From the NCBI GenBank assembly GCA_021849045.1, contig JAJZTK010000023.1, positions 1-39,736 of the forward strand: a DNA stretch of 39,736 nt, given 5' to 3'. This document shows, piece after piece, positions 25,805 to 33,238 of the stretch (the first letter of the stretch is position 1; each line of letters begins with the position of its first letter). The position numbers were made by a program, and so were the translations under genes. Below the pieces are notes generated by a model that was not told where the DNA came from, made no database searches, and was given only the letters and a program-made list of their open reading frames with translations. The stretch is from Deltaproteobacteria bacterium. GTDB taxonomy: Bacteria > Desulfobacterota > Desulfuromonadia > Geobacterales > DSM-12255.

Positions 25805-27519
25805 CCCTTTCCGGGAACGGCGCAGCGAACGGCACGGCTCGGGAACGGTTCCTGATCGCCGGCGAAGCCGGCCATTCCGAGTACTGGCGCAGGGACAAAT
25901 CGCCCGTTGAACTGCTGGAACTGGCAAAACTGTTGCGCGGCATCAGGAAAGTGGTCTCCCAGGTCGGCAGGAACAGCGGCTCAGTCGTCTGGGAAGGGAT
26001 GACCGGCCAGGCGGACAGCATCCCCCTTGACCCGACGCCGATCATGGGGCGCTATCCCATACCCGCCTCCCGGGCCGACATTGCCATCGGCATCGCCGTC
26101 AGAGGCGCCTATCTGAAGACCGAATGGACCGACCATGTTGTGAAGCTGGCACGGACGAGATTCGATCTCCCCCCGATCTATGCATACAAATTCACCCACT
26201 ATCTGGAGATCGCCGAGAAGCTGTACGTCGATCTCATGGCAAACCGGAGCATTTTCGGCCTCTATGCGGCAAAGGCCCGCGAATGGGAGACCGAGAAGGC
26301 GGCAAAGCATTTCATCAACCCTCCGTCTTTCACCGAACTGCTCCATATCTGGTGGCGCGTTGCCACAGATCCGCACCAGGAAGCCTTCAAACGACCGTAC
26401 GAAGATTGCTCCGTGGTCGGCATGGTCGGCAGGACCTCAGCCGGCCAGTTCTATACCGGACCGATGGCGCTTCTCAACTCCATTGTGGCCGATCTGATCA
26501 CCACCTGCCCCGCGCTCCCGACGGTTACCGAACGCTGCGAATACCGGCTGGAGCGTTACGCCTCGATCTTCAACGAACTGCTGGAAATGGTCAAATTCTG
26601 GCCGACCGACCGCAAGGATCCCTTTCTGCTCTCCGCCGACTTCAACGAGGAGATGGTGCGGGAAGACCTGGATAAAGAGGGGGTCAAGGCGACTCTCCTC
26701 AGTTATGCCGACGAGATCGAGAGTAATCTGGAGAGAAGGCATATCGATTTCACCGAACAGGTAAAATCGGTGGTGGTCAACTTCGGCGAGGTGGTTCGCG
26801 TCGAGGGGAACGACATCGTCATGCCGGCAAAGAAAAACATCGACAACGCCCTGCTCTACAAGTTGCGAACGGTTCTCCAACTGGTCGCGCAGCGCAATAT
26901 CTCCTACAGCCGCGGTCTGGCTTCGGGAAAGATCGATCGCACCCGTCTCTACCGTGCACCGACCACCGGCTCTATCTTCAATCTCAAAAAGACGCGCCAC
27001 GAACTGTACAACGACATAGTGCTCCTCGTCGACTGCACCGGCTCCATGGCCGAACCCAACAAGTGGGCAAAAACAGAGCTGATCTACCAGACACTCTTTA
27101 CGGCCATTCTCGGTTTCAATCCGCAGGCCAAACTTCTCGCCTACAACGAACGGAAGGATACCTGCCGTATAACCGAAATTTACCAGCAGGGTAAATTCTA
27201 CAGTGTCATGCCGCACGGGAGGACCGCTTCCGGTGAGGCGATCATTGCCACCGCCCTGACGCTGGGACAGCGGCAACGCACCCCCTTTATCATTCACCTT
27301 ACCGACGGCGCCTCCAATTATGGCTGTGGCGTTGCCGACGCCATTCGCTATTGCCGGCGCAACAAGATACAGCTCCTGACCATCGGCCTGGAGTGCGACC
27401 CGATGAATCAGACGGCACTTCGCGAAGAGTACGGAGAGCTTATTCAATTCGTGCAGAATATCGACCAGTTCCCTCCCCTGTTCAAAAACCTGCTCTCTTC
27501 AAGCAAATTGAGGCATTGA
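25801..27519 (+). CDS. bssF: VWA-domain partner of the bss ATPase (BssF-like)
   Basis: The 572-residue cytoplasmic protein ends in a von Willebrand A domain (about 400-570) with the MIDAS motif LLVDCTGSMAE, a threonine site region (GRTASGEA) and the later aspartate in TDGAS. The long N-terminal half (about 1-395) is helical and not recognised. The design resembles NorD/CbbO proteins that recruit a MoxR-type ATPase to its target. ATG 25801 overlaps the bssE stop; the open frame reaches back to 25774, inside bssE. The name bssF follows position; homology to published BssF should be checked. A hairpin follows the stop. Confidence 0.78.
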   Translation: MTLSGNGAANGTARERFLIAGEAGHSEYWRRDKSPVELLELAKLLRGIRKVVSQVGRNSGSVVWEGMTGQADSIPLDPTPIMGRYPIPASRADIAIGIAVRGAYLKTEWTDHVVKLARTRFDLPPIYAYKFTHYLEIAEKLYVDLMANRSIFGLYAAKAREWETEKAAKHFINPPSFTELLHIWWRVATDPHQEAFKRPYEDCSVVGMVGRTSAGQFYTGPMALLNSIVADLITTCPALPTVTERCEYRLERYASIFNELLEMVKFWPTDRKDPFLLSADFNEEMVREDLDKEGVKATLLSYADEIESNLERRHIDFTEQVKSVVVNFGEVVRVEGNDIVMPAKKNIDNALLYKLRTVLQLVAQRNISYSRGLASGKIDRTRLYRAPTTGSIFNLKKTRHELYNDIVLLVDCTGSMAEPNKWAKTELIYQTLFTAILGFNPQAKLLAYNERKDTCRITEIYQQGKFYSVMPHGRTASGEAIIATALTLGQRQRTPFIIHLTDGASNYGCGVADAIRYCRRNKIQLLTIGLECDPMNQTALREEYGELIQFVQNIDQFPPLFKNLLSSSKLRH

Positions 27520-27539
27520 GGTCGAACTCCGATGGTGAA

Positions 27540-27559
27540 CCGGGGAATAGGCTCCCCGG
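27540..27559 (+). terminator. Weak terminator-like hairpin after bssF
   Basis: CCGGGGA-N6-TCCCCGG lies 20 bases past the bssF stop, with no T run after it. It could mark the 3' end of the bss transcript or only partly stop polymerase before the flavoprotein gene. Confidence 0.4.
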
Positions 27560-27611
27560 CTAAAGGCATTCTATCCAACTGGCATCAAAACGGTCCTGGT
27601 AAGGCACAACA

Positions 27612-27842
27612 ATGCACTCGAAGGGGATCGAAAGAGTGCTGACGACCGGCAGGGTTCTGGAAGAGTGCCGAAACCCGAAGCGGCCGACCAGCTATCTTGT
27701 GTATGGCGAATACTGCGGGACAATATTCCATGTGGTATGCTCAAAAGGTACGGAACACCGGATGGTAGTGCTGTTTGCGTATCAACCCACACTACCCGTC
27801 TGGGCAAGCCCGACACGGAGAAACGCATTCGTTGCGGAGTAA
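27612..27842 (+). pseudogene. DUF4258-like small protein, probably truncated or frameshifted
   Basis: The 76-residue frame resembles the toxin-like DUF4258 family (HSKGIERVLTTGRVLEEC, SYLVYGE, IFHVVCSKG, VVLFAYQPTLPVW) but lacks the usual first strand and the HAxxR segment. An in-frame stop (27600-27602) lies just upstream. Codons before it in another frame read IKTVLVRHNNALE, which would supply that missing part. So the gene may have lost its start by a frameshift near 27620. No partner antitoxin (YgiT type) is visible. No good ribosome site precedes ATG 27612. Confidence 0.4.
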
Positions 27843-27870
27843 GCCGCGCGATCCAGATACCGGAGGCACC

Positions 27871-29334
27871 ATGACAGCAAAGTGGGACATGTCAGCCGAT
27901 GTTGTCGTGATTGGGTACGGCGGTGCCGGGGCGGCGGCCGCCATTACCGCCCACGACACTGGGGCCGAAGTACTGGTACTCGAAAGCACCGCTCATGGTG
28001 GGGGGAATACCCTCGTTTCGTTCGGCGGATTCATGCATCCCGAGGATTCTGTCCAGGCGCTCCGCTATCTTACCGCCCTCTTCGACTATTCCCGTTCGGA
28101 AAGAGATGATCGACTTCTTAGCATCTTTGTCGAGGAATCGGCGAAGAGTATGGATTGGTTGAAAAGCCTGCAGCCGGATGTCTCTTTCCAGACCTATGGC
28201 GGCGCAAGCTACCCCCAGCTAGCCGGTGCCAGCGCAATAAGGAAATATGTCGTCAGTGGCGCACGCAAGGGGGCGACGGCGTTTGCGCAGAACCTGTGGC
28301 AGCTGCTCTCCCATGCGGTGGAGCACGAACGGAAGATACCTGTCCTGCCCCTTACCCCGGCGCAACGACTTGTGACCGGCAGTACAGGTGAGGTCATCGG
28401 CGTCATTGCCCAGTCCCGGGGACAGGAGATCTCGATTCAGGCCAGACAAGGGGTTATCCTTACAACCGGTGGATATGAATTCGACCAGTCGACCCTGCTA
28501 AACAGCGTCAAGGGGAATCCAGTCTATTCACTGGGGCATCCCGGCAATCGGGGTGATGGTGTCCGGATGGCCCAGAAGGTGGGAGCCGGGTTATGGCATA
28601 TGAACGGCGTATCCTGCGCCTTTGGCATCAAGGTCCCCGAGTTTGAATCGGCCCTGTTGATAGCTGCCGGAGCAGCCGGACAGATCCTGGTCGACAGATC
28701 CGGCAAACGATTTGTCAACGAGGGAGCGATTGAACGGCATGCCGGCTTGCTGGCCGTAGATTTATTCGACATTCAATCTTTGAGCTACCCGCGCATCCCC
28801 TGTTATCTGATTTTCGACGAAGCCACTCGAAAGCGGGGTCCTGTATCCCGAACAACCGGTCTGGGCTCTGCCGGTATCCGACATGCGTGGAGCAGGGACA
28901 ACAGCACTGAGATCAAGAACGGCTGGATACTCAAAGATGAAACCCTGGCCGGACTGGCGCGTAAACTGGGGATGGATGCAAAGGTGCTGCAGCATACCAT
29001 CGACCTTTGGAACACAACGGTTCGGACCGGAATGGATGCACTGTACGGTCGTGAATTACCGGATGACCTCCGCACGGCAACGATCGAAACCGGGCCGTTC
29101 CATGCCCTGGAAATCTATCCCTGCCTGCTCAACACGCAAGGAGGACCCAAACGGAACGAATGGGCAGAAGTAACCGATCCCTTTGGTGTACCGATCCCAG
29201 GGCTTTACAGCGCCGGCGAACTTGGTTCGATCTGGGGGTTGATCTATCAAGGCGGGGGGAATATTGCCGAATGCCTCGCTTTTGGCAGAATTGCCGGAAG
29301 AAACGCGGGGAACCGCCCCGATACTAACGGTTGA
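27871..29334 (+). CDS. FAD-dependent oxidoreductase of the fumarate reductase/ketosteroid dehydrogenase family
   Basis: This 487-residue flavoprotein binds FAD through GYGGAG (15-20) and Glu38 in LVLES. It has the GGGNTLVSFGGF loop, a FVNEGA segment, and the C-terminal family block PIPGLYSAGELGSIWG followed by GGGNIAECLAFGRIAG. The QGGPKRNEWAEV stretch corresponds to the TMGGL region of flavocytochrome fumarate reductases. No signal peptide or haem motif, so it is cytoplasmic with an unknown electron partner. ATG 27871 follows GGAGG. Placement after the bss genes suggests a link to fumarate/succinate or to a succinate-type intermediate, but the substrate cannot be assigned. The canonical benzylsuccinyl-CoA dehydrogenase BbsG is an acyl-CoA dehydrogenase, a different family. 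Confidence 0.8.
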   Translation: MTAKWDMSADVVVIGYGGAGAAAAITAHDTGAEVLVLESTAHGGGNTLVSFGGFMHPEDSVQALRYLTALFDYSRSERDDRLLSIFVEESAKSMDWLKSLQPDVSFQTYGGASYPQLAGASAIRKYVVSGARKGATAFAQNLWQLLSHAVEHERKIPVLPLTPAQRLVTGSTGEVIGVIAQSRGQEISIQARQGVILTTGGYEFDQSTLLNSVKGNPVYSLGHPGNRGDGVRMAQKVGAGLWHMNGVSCAFGIKVPEFESALLIAAGAAGQILVDRSGKRFVNEGAIERHAGLLAVDLFDIQSLSYPRIPCYLIFDEATRKRGPVSRTTGLGSAGIRHAWSRDNSTEIKNGWILKDETLAGLARKLGMDAKVLQHTIDLWNTTVRTGMDALYGRELPDDLRTATIETGPFHALEIYPCLLNTQGGPKRNEWAEVTDPFGVPIPGLYSAGELGSIWGLIYQGGGNIAECLAFGRIAGRNAGNRPDTNG

Positions 29335-29412
29335 ACCATGCCCCGGGGCCACCATGATCCGAGTGCCGGTTGAAGATCGTGGCAGCCTGCCGTAACCGGC
29401 TATCTCAAAACT

Positions 29413-29442
29413 CAAAATCCCCCTACTCTTAGGGGGATTTTG
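29413..29442. terminator. Bidirectional terminator between flavoprotein gene and elbB
   Basis: CAAAATCCCCCTA (29413-29425) and TAGGGGGATTTTG (29430-29442) form a perfect 13-bp stem with a 4-base loop. The arms carry TTTT on either strand, so it can serve both convergent genes. Confidence 0.88.
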
Positions 29443-29487
29443 AAAATATCAAAGATCCACTCGAGCCCCACCACTCTCACTTCAGAA

Positions 29488-30144
29488 TCAGATTAGTTCC
29501 AACAATGCCTTTACGGTCCGGTCAATTCCTTCTGCAGCCTCTGAAATCCGTGCTGCCAGCATGTAGGCAGGAGTTGAGACAATCTTGTTCTCTTTATCCA
29601 GGACAAAATCCCGAACCGGACAGGCCACATGCCTGCTGCCGGTGGCATTGATTGCCGCTGCAGTTCCGGCATCGGTGCCGATGGTAAGTTGAGGAGTGTA
29701 TTGCTTGCCAAGAGTTGCAGCAATCAGGGCCGGGGCGATGCAGATAGCACCGATCGGCTTCTTCTCCGCAGCCATCTCCTGCAGTAGTCTGGCCACATCC
29801 GGCTGTATGGATGCATCTGCTCCCTTGGAGGTAAAGTCACAAAGATTCTTGGCAGCCCCGAAACCGCCAGGAAAGATGATCGCATCCAAATCGGTGGACT
29901 TGATGTCTGCGATATTCTTGATCTTTCCACGGGCGATACGGGCAGATTCGACTTGTACATTGCGCCTGGCACCGGTAGGTTGACCGGATAGATGATTGAT
30001 TTCTTCCAGTTCAATGTCAGGAGCCATGCAGACCGCTTGGGCACCATTCTGGTCAATAGCCAGAAGGGTGAAGACTGCCTCGTGAATCTCGCTGCCGTCA
30101 TAAACCCCGCAGCCGGAAAGAACTACGCCAACTCTTTTTTTCAT
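29488..30144 (-). CDS. elbB: ElbB/ES1-type DJ-1 superfamily protein
   Basis: The 218-residue protein belongs to the DJ-1/PfpI superfamily, ES1/ElbB branch: VGVVLSGCGVYDGSEIHEAV at the start, FPGGFGAAKNL, and the nucleophile-elbow cysteine in GAICIAPALIAATLG. E. coli ElbB has glyoxalase-like activity and was named for an isoprenoid connection; the physiological role is uncertain. The frame is open to 30189, but ATG 30144 (MKKRVGVVLSGCG) follows GGGGGAG. It is monocistronic and convergent with the flavoprotein gene, sharing its terminator, so a functional tie to bss is not implied. Confidence 0.9.
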   Translation of the reverse strand: MKKRVGVVLSGCGVYDGSEIHEAVFTLLAIDQNGAQAVCMAPDIELEEINHLSGQPTGARRNVQVESARIARGKIKNIADIKSTDLDAIIFPGGFGAAKNLCDFTSKGADASIQPDVARLLQEMAAEKKPIGAICIAPALIAATLGKQYTPQLTIGTDAGTAAAINATGSRHVACPVRDFVLDKENKIVSTPAYMLAARISEAAEGIDRTVKALLELI

Positions 30145-30189
30145 AATGGTCTCCCCCACAATATAGTAAAACATTCTTTTACAATGCAA

Positions 30190-31124
30190 GTTCCAAGCCT
30201 CTACAGAAAGTCATCGCAACAGGTCCTGCATCAGGCCAGACTGATCTACGTGCATTAAAATACCACAATAGCAAGCAATTACAGTTAACAACCTCCACGC
30301 ATTGCCCCTCTCGCTGTTATCCAGTCAAGACAAACCTAGTTATTTTATCTTCACCAATCGCAACTACACCTTTCTCTGACCCAAATTGCCCAGTTGAATG
30401 AAATTTTGAGAAACCGCACAACCAGCTAATCTAAAGGTGTATTTTCGAAATATTTCGTAATTATCTAGCCAAATTGATAATTGTCGATGGTGAAGTCATT
30501 AATCGCAATCTTTTTTGATAAAAAGATAACATCGCAGCTTATAACTCTCATCCTCTTTAAGCAGCCCTTCATACAGAAACGGTTGAGCCGTTACGATACG
30601 ACGGCAAAATTCCCGAAATAATGGCGAACCTGATTCCTCCACCAAATATTCACCTTGATCTATTTCCTAAGCACAATCACCGCAAATCAGCCAATCAAGC
30701 ATATTTAAGCTAGTTACACTTATTAGATTTGCATTCTTTAACACCTGATCCTGAAATATCAAATCTCCAATTTTTTTATTATTTCATAAAAGAATAGAGT
30801 TTATCTGGACCTATTACTTAAATAATTAAACTTCAAGACCTCTACGGTAGCTGGTACGATAATATCTCCTGAATCCTCAAAAACGTTCCGCTCTTCGTGC
30901 AAAACATCAATATACTCAATCACTCACACGCGATATTAACTACATCTAACCAGCAAAGCGTCCCCCAACACCCCAATCCTGCCCACACAGAAAAACAACA
31001 TTCTGCTAGATCACCCAACAACGTTAAATGCCATAACTGTTTGTTTAGCATTGGTTTTTAACTTACAACACCATCCCCACCAGGCAATTACCGCATACAC
31101 TACACCATCATTACAAACAGCGTT
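30190..31124. other. Long A/T-rich intergenic region
   Basis: About 0.9 kb without a convincing gene on either strand. Visible items are a perfect palindrome CGAAATATTTCG (30446-30457), and ATTATTTCATAAAAGA (30778-30793), which matches 15 of 16 bases of a stretch upstream of bssD (20158-20173). ATTGGT and ACCAT half-sites (31050-31074) resemble the bss repeat at 20220 with a wider gap. The low GC compared with flanking genes may mark a junction of acquired DNA. Confidence 0.5.
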
Positions 31125-31140
31125 TGGCACAAGCCGTGCT
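31125..31140 (+). promoter_or_regulatory. Sigma-54 (-24/-12) promoter of the DUF1302-RND operon
   Basis: TGGCACAAGCCGTGCT has a perfect -24 half and TGCT at the correct -12 spacing. GTTTGGCA and TGCTTT are shared exactly with the bssD promoter. The predicted start near 31152 gives a leader of about 210 bases that contains a large inverted repeat. Confidence 0.7.
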
Positions 31141-31252
31141 TTATTGTCAGTATTGCATATCTGAAGCAACTTCAACTAAGCCCGCATTCCGTGCCCGTTC
31201 CGTCAGAGCGAGTTGATGATACGAACGAACTGGGTTGTACGTAGTGGTACTG

Positions 31253-31298
31253 CGATAAACGACATAACAACCAATCATACATACAGTGTCGTTTATCG
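31253..31298 (+). promoter_or_regulatory. 11-bp inverted repeat in the DUF1302 leader
   Basis: CGATAAACGAC (31253-31263) pairs perfectly with GTCGTTTATCG (31288-31298) across 24 bases. It lies between the sigma-54 element and the gene, followed by a GGAG-like stretch. It could be a leader hairpin controlling translation or stability, or an operator, for example for the IclR protein encoded downstream. Confidence 0.65.
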
Positions 31299-31362
31299 AG
31301 AAAGGAGAGTCGTAAACAGGGATATAAGTTCTTGGTAAGCCAAATTTGACAGGAGGGTTTAG

Positions 31363-33066
31363 ATGGTGAAGAAATATACAATAAAGAATAAAAAGCATGG
31401 TCTGCGGCTCATCTGCCGGCAAAAGTGTCTGGCAGTGGCGCTGGTTGCAGCAATGAGTATATGCGGCAGTGTCGATGCGTTCGAGATCCCGACGGACAAC
31501 GAAGACGTCGTAATCCATTGGGACAACACCTTCCGCTACACCCTGGCCCAGCGCCTCAAAGGACAGAGCAAGGATATTACCGATAGCGTCAACCACGACG
31601 ACGGTGACCGCAACTTCGATGTGGGGATCGTCTCGAGCCGCCTGGACCTCCTGACCGAGGCGGATCTGGTCTACAAGAAGGATTTCGGCTTTCGCTTGAG
31701 CGGCGCCCTCTGGTACGACCCGATCTACAAGGCAAAGCTGGACAACAACTCTCCGCAGACCTCGAACCACTTTCAAAACGGCCAGCAGGCAATCGGCCTG
31801 AATCAGTACACCAAGCGGCGCTTTGCCGGGCCGGACGGCGAACTGCTGGACGCCTTCGTCTTTGGCAAACTGAATATCGGCGACGTCCCGATCAACGTCC
31901 GGGCCGGCCGGCACACCATCTACTGGGGCGAGGCGTTCTTCCCCGCTGCCGGTTCCAACGGCATCTCCTACGGCCAGTCGCCGATCGACATGGCCAAGGC
32001 GTTGGCCATGCCGGGCGTCGAGCTGAAGGAGATCTTCCGGCCGCTGAACCAGGTGTCGGTCCAGGTCCAGCCGACCAACGAGCTCACCATTGCCGGGCAG
32101 TACTACCTGGAATGGGAGTCGAACATCTTCCCGGAGACCGGGAGTTACCTGGGGATGGTGGACGGTTGGATGAACAGCGGCGAGGCCTTTCTCTTCCCGC
32201 CACCGCTGGCAGCGGCTCTGAACAACGGGGCCAACGGCGGCGATCACCGGCCAAGCGACATGCGCGACTGGGGGATCAAGGTGGCCTACAGCCCCGAGTG
32301 GCTGAACGGGACCCTGGGGTTCCACTATCGCAACTTCTCCGACAAGATGCCGCAGGTCCTGGGTGATGCCAGCGGCTATCACAATGACTACAAATCCAAC
32401 ATCAGTCTCTACGGGATCAGCTTTGCCAAGCAGATCCTGGGGGTCAGCGTCGGCTCCGAGCTCTCCTACCGCCGCAACATGCCGCTGACGAGCCAGTGGT
32501 TTGCCCCGGCCGGGGCGCGCGGCGACACCATGCACGCGGTGGTGAACTTCCTGACGCTGTTGCCCAAGACCCCGGTGTTCGATACCGGCTCCGCCATCCT
32601 GGAGTTTGCCTATGGCCGCTGGAACCGGGTCAGTGAAAACGGCCAGTTCTTCACCGGCCGCGCCGGTACCGGCAGCTTCGGCCAGCCCGTCAACCTCGGC
32701 GTTGGCCATGCCACCCGGGACAACTCCACGGTAACGGTCAACCTGGTGCCGGAATGGAAGCAGGTCCTGCCGGGGGTGGACATGGCCATGCCGCTCAACT
32801 TCTCCATGGGGATGCACGGCAATGCGGCGACCCTCACCGGCGGCACCGAGGGGACCGGCAGCTACAGTGCCGGGCTCTCGTTCGACGTGTTCGCCAAATA
32901 CAAGATCGACCTGACCTATGCCAGCTTCTTCGGCAAGGTTCGACCGGATGCGCAGGGCCAGATTGCACCGCCGGGTCTTGAAGGCGCGGGCCAGGGCGCA
33001 GCCGATGCCATTGCCCTGCTCAAGGACCGCGACCTCTTGTCCCTGACGTTGAAGGCCACATTCTGA
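31363..33066 (+). CDS. DUF1302 outer-membrane beta-barrel protein
   Basis: A 567-residue exported protein: basic N-terminus, hydrophobic core and a likely signal cleavage after VDA (about residue 39), then a mature chain rich in alternating aromatic/polar strands and Asn/Gly turns, ending in a barrel-type aromatic residue (LKATF). Family-typical parts are the start FEIPTDNEDVVIHWDNTFRY and the central FRPLNQVSVQVQPT. ATG 31363 follows GGAGGG. It is first of a four-gene set with DUF1329, YCF48 and RND proteins that recurs near genes for steroid or hydrocarbon use in other proteobacteria (from memory). It probably forms the outer-membrane route for a hydrophobic molecule. Confidence 0.85.
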   Translation: MVKKYTIKNKKHGLRLICRQKCLAVALVAAMSICGSVDAFEIPTDNEDVVIHWDNTFRYTLAQRLKGQSKDITDSVNHDDGDRNFDVGIVSSRLDLLTEADLVYKKDFGFRLSGALWYDPIYKAKLDNNSPQTSNHFQNGQQAIGLNQYTKRRFAGPDGELLDAFVFGKLNIGDVPINVRAGRHTIYWGEAFFPAAGSNGISYGQSPIDMAKALAMPGVELKEIFRPLNQVSVQVQPTNELTIAGQYYLEWESNIFPETGSYLGMVDGWMNSGEAFLFPPPLAAALNNGANGGDHRPSDMRDWGIKVAYSPEWLNGTLGFHYRNFSDKMPQVLGDASGYHNDYKSNISLYGISFAKQILGVSVGSELSYRRNMPLTSQWFAPAGARGDTMHAVVNFLTLLPKTPVFDTGSAILEFAYGRWNRVSENGQFFTGRAGTGSFGQPVNLGVGHATRDNSTVTVNLVPEWKQVLPGVDMAMPLNFSMGMHGNAATLTGGTEGTGSYSAGLSFDVFAKYKIDLTYASFFGKVRPDAQGQIAPPGLEGAGQGAADAIALLKDRDLLSLTLKATF

Positions 33067-33079
33067 TCATTTAGATCAG

Positions 33080-33222
33080 TTTCCGGACCGCAAAGGAGGG
33101 ATTTTTCGTCCTGGCGAGGAAATCAAGGGATTGCGCGGAGGCGTACTGCTGTACGCCGCACAAGCTATCCCGCAGATTGACACTGCCAGGGCGGAAAAGA
33201 ACCCTTTCCGGACGGAAACTAA
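33080..33222 (+). repeat. Long imperfect inverted repeat between DUF1302 and DUF1329 genes
   Basis: Outer arms TTTCCGGAC.../...CCTTTCCGG and TTTTTCGTCCTGGC/GCCAGGGCGGAAAA frame a perfect inner hairpin GGCGTAC-TGCT-GTACGCC (33140-33157). The whole stretch would fold as one long stem. Its form suggests a dispersed intergenic repeat or an RNA processing element, not coding sequence. Confidence 0.65.
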
Positions 33223-33238
33223 GAAAAGGAGAAACGAT

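Noticed and set aside
30160-30189. TTGCAT-N18-TATATT as a promoter for elbB
   Set aside because: The transcript would start inside the ribosome-binding site, about 9 bases before the start codon.
31147-32817. 556-codon reverse frame opposite the DUF1302 gene
   Set aside because: Shadow of a high-GC gene; runs across the promoter and leader region and looks compositionally random.
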